From Shewanellaceae bacterium UBA2521 (GTDB taxonomy: Bacteria; Pseudomonadota; Gammaproteobacteria; Enterobacterales; Shewanellaceae), in the NCBI GenBank assembly GCA_002341165.1, contig DDNL01000032.1, positions 24,870 to 88,869 on the forward strand: a DNA stretch of 64,000 bases, read 5' to 3'. The position numbers were made by a program, and so were the translations under genes. The notes below the pieces were generated by a model that did no database searches, was not told the DNA's origin, and worked only from the letters and a program-made list of their open reading frames with translations. Position 1 is the stretch's first letter. Each line of letters begins with the position of its first letter. Below, in pieces: positions 18,383 through 25,910 of this stretch.

Positions 18383-18886
18383 TCAGAAGTAACGAACGCC
18401 TTTCACTTTACGCTGCGGATTTCTCTGTTTATACAAATTCCATACACGCGCAAAGTCTAGTTCCATCTCGACAACATAGTGATCGCCTACCTGATAACTC
18501 TTCAAGATTTTAGCACCACTTATCACACCCGATACTTTAACTTTGACATAGTCATTTTGACCAATCCAATTTTTAACCGTGGTTCCTGTCTCAATCTCTT
18601 GACCATAGACCTGCTCAAGTAAGTTGCGATAAGCATCAATCTTTGAAGCGCGCATCGCCATCAACACTTGCTGGCCACGAGTTTGGCCGGGTTGACCATC
18701 TAAAGGAGCATAACCTACAGCTTTAAGAATAGGAAAAGGCTTGGAGGGCACATCTTCCCATTCAATAATTTCCGTTCCAGAGCTGCTCTCTGGTGAGTTC
18801 CAAGGCCAGTTCTGAAAGTTCCAGCTCGAGCAGGATGTCATGAACAATGTACTCATTAGAAAGAAACAACATACATACTTATTCAC
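18383..18886 (-). CDS. flgP: Outer-membrane lipoprotein FlgP (LPP20 family)
   Basis: The GTG start has AGGT 8 nt upstream and the product is 167 aa. The signal peptide ends in the lipobox-like FMTSC. The mature part contains QVLMAMRASKIDAYRNLLEQ and VKVSGVISGAKILKSYQVGD, the pattern of FlgP/LPP20 proteins, which in Vibrio form outer-membrane structures around the flagellar base and are needed for motility. It lies 19 bp after flgO, so both share the sigma-28 promoter at 19775-19801. Confidence 0.88.
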   Translation of the reverse strand: MNKYVCCFFLMSTLFMTSCSSWNFQNWPWNSPESSSGTEIIEWEDVPSKPFPILKAVGYAPLDGQPGQTRGQQVLMAMRASKIDAYRNLLEQVYGQEIETGTTVKNWIGQNDYVKVKVSGVISGAKILKSYQVGDHYVVEMELDFARVWNLYKQRNPQRKVKGVRYF

Positions 18887-18905
18887 ATCAAGTTACCTAA
18901 TCTTC

Positions 18906-19721
18906 TCATTCTGACTCAAATTCCGATTCAAAATCTGAATCTGAATCTGAATCTGAATCCACTTGTGATTCTTTATATTTGAAAGAAGGATCCTCTAAAA
19001 TATAGATTTCCTGCATGCCTTCTTTCTCGTTTTGCTCTAGAACTCCACTTGGATTTTTAGTAATCAAGTGTGAAATTCTAAGAAAGTTTGTCATTTCCTC
19101 AACATTAACGTAAACCTGTGAACTGGCTATCACACGACGAGAATGTACATTCACAATCCGAGTATTAATACTCATGCCTTTCATATCAGGTACTAAAGTA
19201 CACACCAAGGCCATTTGTACATCAATGTCACCAGAGACGTTTTCCCAGTCTCGACTGAGCAGAAACTCTCCAGAAGGTTTTACTTTAATAAAATCAGCAA
19301 CATTCATATCAACCAAGACAAAACTATACTCATGTAAAGCACTCATAAAGGACTGCTGAAGGTGGTGGCTTAATGTCACTTTTTCATGGAAATTAGAAGC
19401 TAAGACAGGCGTGGTCACAACCATGGGCTCTCGACTACTTAATAAATCTATATTGCTCATAAGCTGACGAATAATGCGTTGCGATAAGGTTCTATAAAAT
19501 ACTTTCTCTTCGGGTTCCTCTTTCTCAACCATAATTTCAAATTCATCAGACACATCAATCGCTTCTGGCATTTCAGGTTCAGGAATATTCACTTGCTCGT
19601 TATCTAAAACTTCTATCACATCATCACTTTTTGGCAAATATCGTAAATCTCGGTCATCAATAGCACAACCCAGTATGAAAGGGAGTAAAACAAAAGTATG
19701 AAATGTAAATAAAGATCTCAT
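18906..19721 (-). CDS. flgO: Outer-membrane lipoprotein FlgO
   Basis: I place the start at the ATG at 19721, with GGTGAG 7 nt upstream; the GTG 15 codons earlier has no ribosome site. The 271-aa product begins with a signal peptide ending LPFILGC. Residues about 80-215 match the FlgO domain: VVTTPVLASNFHEKVTLSHH, LLSRDWENVSGDIDVQMALV, then TRIVNVHSRRVIASSQVYV. A linker rich in Glu and Pro precedes it. The extreme C-terminus is a Ser-Asp/Glu tract encoded partly by a hexanucleotide repeat. FlgO pairs with FlgP at the flagellar outer-membrane ring in Vibrio. Confidence 0.88.
   Translation of the reverse strand: MRSLFTFHTFVLLPFILGCAIDDRDLRYLPKSDDVIEVLDNEQVNIPEPEMPEAIDVSDEFEIMVEKEEPEEKVFYRTLSQRIIRQLMSNIDLLSSREPMVVTTPVLASNFHEKVTLSHHLQQSFMSALHEYSFVLVDMNVADFIKVKPSGEFLLSRDWENVSGDIDVQMALVCTLVPDMKGMSINTRIVNVHSRRVIASSQVYVNVEEMTNFLRISHLITKNPSGVLEQNEKEGMQEIYILEDPSFKYKESQVDSDSDSDSDFESEFESE
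18934..18957 (-). repeat. Hexanucleotide tandem repeat in flgO C-terminus
   Basis: Four exact copies of TCTGAA on the plus strand (TTCAGA on the coding strand) encode alternating Ser-Asp. A copy change would add or remove two residues without a frameshift, so length variation rather than on/off switching would be expected. Confidence 0.8.
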
Positions 19722-19774
19722 ATTCAACTCACCGTCATCATTGCCTATTAAATTGACTCTCTTCACTAACCAGC

Positions 19775-19801
19775 ATATCGGCTTTTGCGTATTTCTCTTT
19801 A
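19775..19801 (-). promoter_or_regulatory. Sigma-28 (FliA) promoter of flgO-flgP
   Basis: On the minus strand TAAAGAGA, an 11-bp spacer and GCCGATAT match the FliA consensus TAAAGTTT-N11-GCCGATAA almost exactly. It lies about 54 bp before the chosen flgO start. Confidence 0.85.
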
Positions 19802-19810
19802 ATTTCCCTT

Positions 19811-19835
19811 AAGTTGAGCCGCTATAGCTCAACTT
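19811..19835. promoter_or_regulatory. Perfect inverted repeat between flgO and flgT promoters
   Basis: AAGTTGAGC and GCTCAACTT are perfect 9-bp arms with 7 bp between them. It lies 9 bp from the -35 of the sigma-28 promoter on one side and 10 bp from the -24 of the sigma-54 promoter on the other. The position fits a shared activator or repressor site (for example a FlrA/FlrC-type protein); the protein is not known. Confidence 0.6.
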
Positions 19836-19845
19836 CTCTGAGCTC

Positions 19846-19861
19846 TGGCATAAAAAATGCT
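19846..19861 (+). promoter_or_regulatory. Sigma-54 promoter of flgT
   Basis: TGGCATAAAAAATGCT has GG and GC in exact -24/-12 spacing. The expected transcription start is near 19872. This rules out the ATG at 19857 as the flgT start, because that codon lies inside the -12 element. Confidence 0.82.
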
Positions 19862-19895
19862 TCTAACAAAATCAAGCACTTCCTATCGATTGCGC

Positions 19896-21095
19896 ATGGA
19901 GCACATGAAAAACATTCATTTAAATCGATTTCTTCATTTCAGTATTTTAATTTGTCTTTTAGGAGTCAGCTTTCTCACCCAAGCAAGATGGATAGAAACT
20001 GAAGGTATTGCTGTAATTCAACGTGGCAATAAAGTTGAAGCACGTCAACAAGCTATCAAAAATGCCATGCAAGAAGCTTCTTATAAAATAGGCTTACGCT
20101 TTGAAAATCAACAACGCATTATTGATGGCTTAGTGCAACATTTCTCCACGACCATCTCACATGAAGGGCAAGCACACCGCGCCGAGATTACCAGTGAATC
20201 AGCGAGAAATGGAGAGTATCGCGTCATCATGAGGTTCGAGTTTGATGAAGATCAAATCTCGCAGAAGTGTCACCCCTCGACGCTAAAATCTTCCATGACC
20301 ATAGTACAAGCTTCCGTGGAGAACAGAGCGGATTTAAGACATGGCAAAATTTTTAAAATCACCCATGCTTTACCGAAAAAACTCAATGAAGTGATGATCA
20401 ACTATGCAACACGTTACTTTCCTATGCCAATCAAACATACTAAAATTACTACCGAACATTCATTGCTGGAAAAGTCTTATACACAGTTTTCGACTTGGCT
20501 CAGTGAAGTGTCAAACTCACAGTACCTCTTGGTACCGACTATTACCGACGCATCCACAGATCCTTATCTATCTTTTTTGGGACTCTTTGAGTTTTCACCA
20601 CAAAGAGCCTTTCACCTTAAAGCTGACCTCTATCATGGTTTAAGTGGCGAGCTGATTTGGTCAAAAAAATATATACATACTGGCCTATGGGATTTTAAAA
20701 GGAATGAAAGTGTTGATCCGCATAGTGAAGCTTTTTGGCGCTCTAAATACGGCGAAGTCATAGAATACATCTTACTCAACTTGACACAAGATCTTGACCA
20801 AGCCTTAACCTGTAGACCTACTCTAGGACAAGTTGTTGCCAGAAAAAATGATCGTGTTCTGGTGAACATAGGTTATCGTCATGGCATTGAACCTAAAGAC
20901 GAGCTTAGTGTGATCTTAATACGTGAAATGTTCGATCGTATTGCACAAGTAAGAATATTACCTGAAAAAAGCCCAGCTGTAGTCAAGGTCGTGACGGTCA
21001 CCGAATATTTCTCTGTTGCTGAGCTAGAAGATAAAGCCTCAAGCTTAAATGTTCAAATTGACGATCTGGTCGTGAAAAGCACCGATATAGACTAA
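19896..21095 (+). CDS. flgT: Flagellar H-ring protein FlgT
   Basis: Periplasmic protein that in Vibrio builds the H ring around the basal body. The frame opens at 19857, but the sigma-54 promoter overlaps that codon, so the start must be the ATG at 19896 or the one at 19905, just before the signal peptide (FSILICLLGVSFLTQARWIE). Family features: WIETEGIAVIQRGNKVEARQ, then QAIKNAMQEASYKIGL, and a C-terminal domain with RVLVNIGYRHGIEPKDELSV. The product is about 400 aa, near the usual 380. It is divergent from flgO-flgP, its functional partners. Confidence 0.9.
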   Translation: MEHMKNIHLNRFLHFSILICLLGVSFLTQARWIETEGIAVIQRGNKVEARQQAIKNAMQEASYKIGLRFENQQRIIDGLVQHFSTTISHEGQAHRAEITSESARNGEYRVIMRFEFDEDQISQKCHPSTLKSSMTIVQASVENRADLRHGKIFKITHALPKKLNEVMINYATRYFPMPIKHTKITTEHSLLEKSYTQFSTWLSEVSNSQYLLVPTITDASTDPYLSFLGLFEFSPQRAFHLKADLYHGLSGELIWSKKYIHTGLWDFKRNESVDPHSEAFWRSKYGEVIEYILLNLTQDLDQALTCRPTLGQVVARKNDRVLVNIGYRHGIEPKDELSVILIREMFDRIAQVRILPEKSPAVVKVVTVTEYFSVAELEDKASSLNVQIDDLVVKSTDID

Positions 21096-21184
21096 GTCAT
21101 TTCACGCGACCTCACACCTCAACTCTTGAACCGAGCAAGTTCAGCCAAATAAGCTGAGCTGTAAATGCAAGACATGAAACACAA

Positions 21185-21248
21185 AGATAAAACAAAAACA
21201 TGAGATAAAAATATAAGATAAAAACACGAGATAAAAATACAAGATAAT
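21185..21248 (+). repeat. Short AT-rich tandem repeat upstream of tRNA-Arg
   Basis: Five imperfect copies of a 12-15 bp unit of the form AGATAAAAATACA (alternating A/C/T variants) lie in the gap between flgT and the tRNA. No gene or promoter is apparent in it. Confidence 0.7.
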
Positions 21249-21298
21249 CATGCAAAAGTGCAACAGTATATCTTTCTAACATGTATAATGAACTCGAA

Positions 21299-21374
21299 CT
21301 CTCTATAGCTCAACAGGATAGAGCAGCTGCCTCCTAAGCGGCCGATCAAGGTTCGAGTCCTTGTAGAGAGGCCA
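21299..21374 (+). tRNA. tRNA-Arg (anticodon CCU)
   Basis: Cloverleaf read by eye: acceptor CTCTCTA/TAGAGAG with discriminator G and an encoded CCA; D stem GCTC/GAGC; anticodon stem GCTGC/GCGGC (one G-U) around loop CTCCTAA, giving anticodon CCU; T arm CAAGG-TTCGAGT-CCTTG. It decodes AGG. It lies at the boundary between the flagellar block and the accessory region. Confidence 0.95.
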
Positions 21375-21859
21375 GTCTTTTTTCTCTTTAAAATAAACAA
21401 TATCAACCACTTAATCAACACCACACTTACCACTACCTAGCGCACTCTTGTCTATTTTGGTGCATAAGTGTATATTCAAACTTGACCCAAAACTCAAACA
21501 GTACAGACTGAGAACGACTCATCGTAAGAAGAACTATGTCAAGTCATTCGCATATATTGAATATTTTAACTCTATGTCGTTCACAGAAGAACACTTCGCT
21601 ACCTTATCCTTTGATTTATAGATATGCTCACTCTCCGAAATCTGGAGCTTTTAAAACTTTACTCAATACACCAAAAGTAAATAAAAAAATCTTTTATTTC
21701 TAAAATAGAAAATAAGTTTCAAAAAAAACAAATCAATGTTAATTTATAAAGTTAAACCAGCTTATTTGTTGCCATTTATTTTTTCTGATGATAAAAAAGG
21801 TTAGTAATATAGAAACTATAAATATCACAGGTAAAATATATACAAGGAAACATAGTACA
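21375..21859. other. AT-rich stretch after tRNA-Arg, no supported gene
   Basis: No family can be recognised here. The only open frame of note is a 55-codon one at 21536-21703 with a weak AGAAG ribosome site. No terminator with a T-tract and no repeat of the tRNA 3' end were seen. Confidence 0.5.
21536..21703 (+). CDS. Possible small protein, 55 aa, unknown
   Basis: An ATG frame of 55 codons (MSSHSHILNILTLCRSQKNT...) that is basic and ends KVNKKIFYF. The ribosome site is only AGAAG. I recognise no family, and composition is similar to the surrounding AT-rich DNA, so it may be chance. Confidence 0.2.
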   Translation: MSSHSHILNILTLCRSQKNTSLPYPLIYRYAHSPKSGAFKTLLNTPKVNKKIFYF

Positions 21860-22129
21860 ATGGATCAAGTAAACAGGTTAAATTTGGTTGAGAACCATAC
21901 ATTCGAATGTATGAACTCTCAGCTCATGCACTCGGTATATCATATTCTGACGCAATCAACTTCTTCTTATCTAAAACAAGCTGTATCGAATGCGAAAAAA
22001 AAATATCAATTAGAACAGGGATTTACACCAAAAGCAAACGACACCTTAAGCAAGATAAAAGATATGCACAGGATGCAGCTTAACCACTCTCTCTGGAGTT
22101 ACACCAGACATATAAGCCCTCAAACCTGA
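21860..22129 (+). CDS. Hypothetical small protein, 89 aa
   Basis: Polar, basic protein starting MDQVNRLNLVENHTFEC, with an AAGGA motif 11 nt before the ATG. The frame is open 24 codons further upstream (ATG at 21788) but without a ribosome site. No signal peptide, membrane segment or known motif is visible. It ends 104 bp before the first LuxR-type gene, so it may belong to that cluster. Function unknown. Confidence 0.45.
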   Translation: MDQVNRLNLVENHTFECMNSQLMHSVYHILTQSTSSYLKQAVSNAKKKYQLEQGFTPKANDTLSKIKDMHRMQLNHSLWSYTRHISPQT

Positions 22130-22233
22130 AACTTTTCGTTTAATTTATTTATATAACGCAGATGTACGAAAGTTAAAGGATAAACAATATAATATAAGGA
22201 ATATGTACTATGCGCAGAGTAAGGAAAACCAAC

Positions 22234-23010
22234 ATGAACATACATCACAAAAATATGAAGCAAGTATCACAAGACATGCAACAATGGACAAAGTCTAATT
22301 TGACACATCTGGGGATCTACGAATGTACTTATAACTATTTCAATGTGCATGACGAAACTTTTATGCCCATTCCTATGAACTATAACTGGTACTGTGAATA
22401 CATGGAAAAAGGCTTTGATTTATCAGTAGCAGATCGACTAAATAGCGGTTCAGCTTTTTGGAAGGATGATAGTGTATTCCAAGCTTATAAAAAATGCGTA
22501 GGTATAGAAAAGTGTTACAAACTAGATTTAGTAGTAAAAACAACAAAAGGCTACGAAATGCTAATTCTTGCTGGCCAAAAGCCCTTAAATACAAAAGACT
22601 TTACTCTATTAAATAGAGCTTTTCATCAAGTCAGCTTTTTAGCTCATAGAATTAGACAAGACAAACCAAATACTCTTATACATCTAAAGCCTGTAAATGC
22701 TATTAAATTAAACCACTATAGAGATCATCAAAATGATACTTCAAGCAAAGTAAACAAATATACAAAGGCCAAATTCGATAATATCATTTTAACTCCCAAA
22801 GAGCAGCTTTATATCGAATATACCCTTTTCAACTTGACGCATAAAGAAATTGCTTACAAACATAACTGTTCGCAAACAGCTGTGCGTAAAGTCATTTCAA
22901 ACATAAAGCGAAAACTAGGCAATGAGTTTATGCCTACCTCGCAGATGCTTTTAAGCTTAAATGACAAAGGAGTGCTTTCTTCATGCACACCTTCTGTTAA
23001 AACTATATGA
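22234..23010 (+). CDS. LuxR-type transcriptional regulator, paralogue 1
   Basis: 258 aa, started at the ATG at 22234 because AAGGA lies 8 nt upstream and the neighbouring paralogue starts with the same MNIH...MK-VSQ-MQ-W sequence. Residues about 1-145 form an uncharacterised sensor-like region with conserved Trp, Cys and Tyr (LTHLGIYECTYNYFNVHDET). Residues about 186-230 are a LuxR/FixJ helix-turn-helix (LTPKEQLYIEYTLFNLTHKE, IAYKHNCSQTAVRKVISNIK). There is no receiver domain, and the N-terminal part does not show a recognisable acyl-homoserine-lactone pocket. It precedes an MFS transporter gene by 110 bp. Confidence 0.82.
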   Translation: MNIHHKNMKQVSQDMQQWTKSNLTHLGIYECTYNYFNVHDETFMPIPMNYNWYCEYMEKGFDLSVADRLNSGSAFWKDDSVFQAYKKCVGIEKCYKLDLVVKTTKGYEMLILAGQKPLNTKDFTLLNRAFHQVSFLAHRIRQDKPNTLIHLKPVNAIKLNHYRDHQNDTSSKVNKYTKAKFDNIILTPKEQLYIEYTLFNLTHKEIAYKHNCSQTAVRKVISNIKRKLGNEFMPTSQMLLSLNDKGVLSSCTPSVKTI

Positions 23011-23120
23011 TAAATGTTATTAACTTTAAAAAGTAATAAACCACTTCGCTTTGATCAAAAAATAATATGGATATTGAAGAACAAGGAAAGTTTTTCTATA
23101 TACTATCAGAAGGAATATGA

Positions 23121-24350
23121 ATGAAATTCAAAAACGAAAAAATAGGCATATACTTAGCTAATGGGTTTGAGTATTATGACTTAGCTGTATATTCGGCAAT
23201 CCAATCTTACATAGCTGTTAATTTCTTTCCTGAAACAGCTTTTGGTAGCTACGGTCACCTTCTAGCTTGGGCTCCGTTTATTCTGAGATTCATTTCTCGG
23301 CCTTTTGGAGGTTTCGCCATAGGTCTTTATGCCGACCGGCATGGTCGCAAAGCCGCACTTGTCTTAACCAGCGCTTTAACAGGACTTGCCACTGTTACAA
23401 TGGCTCTACTCCCTACTTATGAACAAATTGGGTTATGGGCACCTCTGCTATTCTTCTGTATGCAGTTGATACAAGCAGCTGCATTTGGTGGAGAATTTCC
23501 GACAGCTATCAGTTACCTTATCGAAAATACAAAACCTACACACCATGCTCGTGTTGGAGCAAATTTAGGAGTGTGGTTGCTCATATTCATTATACTTCCT
23601 CTTATTATTGTTAGCATTACTGAGAGTATCTTAACTAAAGAGGATATGATAGATTTTGGATGGAGAGTACCTATACTCATAGGAATAATAAATATAGGAA
23701 TGAGTTATTATTTTAAAATAAAGCTTACCGAATCTAGAAATATTAAACTTAGACAAAAAGTAAACGTTAGCTTTATAAGCATAATTAAAATATTTTTAAT
23801 TTTCACTCCGAATACCATACTATTTTATAGTAATACGGTATCTAATAAAATTTTAATTAAAGCTTTCACTGACGATCCATCCCTGCAATCTCATCTACCA
23901 ATTGCCTTTAACCTTCTTTTTGCAATAATTTGTTATATTATAGGATATGCAACAGATAAATATTCTAACGTCAAGAATACAATGAAATATTCGTATGGAT
24001 TTATGATAATTAGTGCCGTACCAATTTATGCACTGCAAGCTCTTGGTAATTTAACTGCGCTAATTATATCTCAATTTTTTATAGCACTTTTCATAGGTGT
24101 GACCCTCTCCGGAACTCCCGCATCAGTTTACTCCTGTGCTAGCTCATCAAATACAATTGCTAACATAGGTATCGGCATTAATTTAGCTGCAGCACTAATT
24201 GGAGCATCAATTCCTCTAGCGGTAAATATTCTATCATCGTATCATCCTGCTTATGTTGGATTACTTATGTCACTTGGAGGGCTTGCATACTTTATAGCTC
24301 TTGCTCTAAGCAAGGATCATAAGGGTGAAACAGCACTATACCCATCTTAG
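23121..24350 (+). CDS. MFS transporter of the metabolite:H+ symporter (ProP-like) type
   Basis: 409 aa, about 12 membrane segments. The loop 2-3 motif RPFGGFAIGLYADRHGRKAA is the MFS signature A in its MHS-family form, and AAFGGEFPTAISYLIENTKP follows in segment 4-5. Relatives carry proline/betaine, dicarboxylates or other small metabolites. The substrate here cannot be assigned. The ribosome site is AAGGA 6 nt upstream. It is embedded between LuxR-type regulator paralogues and closed by a strong terminator, so it is likely the target of the first regulator; that is inference. Confidence 0.85.
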   Translation: MKFKNEKIGIYLANGFEYYDLAVYSAIQSYIAVNFFPETAFGSYGHLLAWAPFILRFISRPFGGFAIGLYADRHGRKAALVLTSALTGLATVTMALLPTYEQIGLWAPLLFFCMQLIQAAAFGGEFPTAISYLIENTKPTHHARVGANLGVWLLIFIILPLIIVSITESILTKEDMIDFGWRVPILIGIINIGMSYYFKIKLTESRNIKLRQKVNVSFISIIKIFLIFTPNTILFYSNTVSNKILIKAFTDDPSLQSHLPIAFNLLFAIICYIIGYATDKYSNVKNTMKYSYGFMIISAVPIYALQALGNLTALIISQFFIALFIGVTLSGTPASVYSCASSSNTIANIGIGINLAAALIGASIPLAVNILSSYHPAYVGLLMSLGGLAYFIALALSKDHKGETALYPS

Positions 24351-24364
24351 TTAGCAACAATACT

Positions 24365-24412
24365 AAGTAATTGACTTTACCGCTTTTAAGCAAAATCAAT
24401 TACTTGTTTTTT
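24365..24412 (+). terminator. Terminator after MFS transporter gene
   Basis: Arms AAGTAATTGA-TTT and AAATCAATTACTT pair along 13 bp with one bulge, followed by GTTTTTT. It separates the regulator-transporter pair from the next two regulator genes. Confidence 0.85.
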
Positions 24413-24442
24413 ATAAGTTAGTAAAAAAGTAATCTATAAATA

Positions 24443-24973
24443 ATGAATATACATAACTACCATATGAAAAATGTTTCTCAATCTATGCAGTGCTGGATGA
24501 AAACAAACCTGTCGCATCTGAATGTTTTTGATTGTGTTTACTGTCATATTAATATACATGATCGAAAATTAATGACAATTCCAGCACATCTCAACTGGCA
24601 TCATTCATATATCGAACAAAGTTTAGACTTGAATATTTCTTCTAGACTAAATGTAGGTGTTAATTATTGGAAAGACACGGATATAATTCACAAAAAATAC
24701 AAAGAATACACACAAAAAGAATCATTCTGTAAAATTGATATTATAAAAAAAACAGAAAACGGTTTTGAGATATTCTCTGTAGCTCACAACTACCCTATAA
24801 GTATAAGGAATAAATTTATTTTAAAATCTTGCTTCACAGAAATGTCAAAAGAAGCAAAAAAAATAATTAAATTACAAAAAAGCATCCTAACCGACTTAAG
24901 ACCTTACAAGCAAGTGAAGCTTAAATATTATGGTTTAGATACAAAATGCTTTGATCATTATCTCAATCTATAA
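24443..24973 (+). CDS. LuxR-type paralogue 2, lacking the helix-turn-helix domain
   Basis: 176 aa. It aligns by eye with the sensor-like half of paralogue 1 (MNIHNYHMKNVSQSMQCWMK; LSHLNVFDCVYCHINIHD; LNVGVNYWKDTD) and stops at about the point where the DNA-binding domain would begin. The 57 bp to the next gene hold no remnant of the missing domain in any frame. The ribosome site is poor. It is either a decaying copy or a free sensor domain able to bind the ligand or the partner regulators. Confidence 0.7.
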   Translation: MNIHNYHMKNVSQSMQCWMKTNLSHLNVFDCVYCHINIHDRKLMTIPAHLNWHHSYIEQSLDLNISSRLNVGVNYWKDTDIIHKKYKEYTQKESFCKIDIIKKTENGFEIFSVAHNYPISIRNKFILKSCFTEMSKEAKKIIKLQKSILTDLRPYKQVKLKYYGLDTKCFDHYLNL

Positions 24974-25030
24974 CATAACGAATATAAAAGTCTATTTAAA
25001 AAAGGCTATATAAAATAATAAGGGACTTAG

Positions 25031-25837
25031 ATGTATTTGAAGGATAGTGTCGTCTATCATAACCATATTAAAAGTATTTCCCAAAAGTTAGAAAAGTGGG
25101 TACTAGACGAGCTTGCTTGCGTAGGCGTTTTTGAGTGTGGTTATACTGACTATCACATCAACCATAACTCATATTTTTGCGTGAGTTCAAATAATCCTTG
25201 GCGCTATGAGTTTTTAGAGAAAAAATTTGAGCTCTTAAGCGCTCCTTTTTTAGAGGTTGGAGTCAACGTCTTAAGCAAACAGAGTAAAATCATCAATTAC
25301 TATCGTCGTAATTACCGTGAAAACTGCACGAAAATGTCTTTCGTTTTTCCTTATAGAGAAGGCTTTGAAATGCTGGTTACATCCAGCATTAAGCCACTTA
25401 ACATCCTAGAACAACGCTTAGTATTTAATAAATTTCGGCAACTTTCATACGAAATGGGGCGCATACGAAAAAATAAAGACTTTCTTCATTCTGAGATAGA
25501 TATTTTAGATGAGGTCAAGCAGCAGCATCAGCGGCAGCGCCAACATGAAGATGGCTTGCTTGACTTTAAAGTCGCTAAAAAATCACAGTTCGATGGTATA
25601 GCACTGACCCCAAAAGAGCTTGTATACATTGAACACCTGATGATGAACTGGACACAAAAGGAAATCGCTTATCATCATCAGGTATCAGAAACAGCTGTTC
25701 GAAAAGTCATCATCAACATCAAGAGAAAATTGGGACAAGAGTTTATGGCTCATTCAACTATGTTTCGTATTCTCAAGCAAAAAGGAGTTCTCATCGGGCT
25801 TGGATATCAGCTTACCTCGGAGAGGTTTCAAGATTAA
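25031..25837 (+). CDS. LuxR-type transcriptional regulator, paralogue 3
   Basis: 268 aa, full length. The N-terminal region shares SQKLEKWVLDELACVGVFEC and the Trp/Tyr pattern with paralogues 1 and 2. The C-terminal LuxR helix-turn-helix is intact (LTPKELVYIEHLMMNWTQKE, IAYHHQVSETAVRKVIINIK) at about 198-242. The AAGGG ribosome site is well spaced. Base composition is less AT-rich than in paralogue 2. It is followed by a convergent serine recombinase gene. Confidence 0.82.
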   Translation: MYLKDSVVYHNHIKSISQKLEKWVLDELACVGVFECGYTDYHINHNSYFCVSSNNPWRYEFLEKKFELLSAPFLEVGVNVLSKQSKIINYYRRNYRENCTKMSFVFPYREGFEMLVTSSIKPLNILEQRLVFNKFRQLSYEMGRIRKNKDFLHSEIDILDEVKQQHQRQRQHEDGLLDFKVAKKSQFDGIALTPKELVYIEHLMMNWTQKEIAYHHQVSETAVRKVIINIKRKLGQEFMAHSTMFRILKQKGVLIGLGYQLTSERFQD

Positions 25838-25910
25838 TTATTGTTTCTTATGGCGCTACCAGGAGCATTCATGATCCGTAAAATTCTCTTATTGTCACGT
25901 CATAACATAT

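Noticed and set aside
19857..19895. ATG at 19857 as flgT start
   Set aside because: It lies within the -12 element of the sigma-54 promoter, so the transcript would not contain it.
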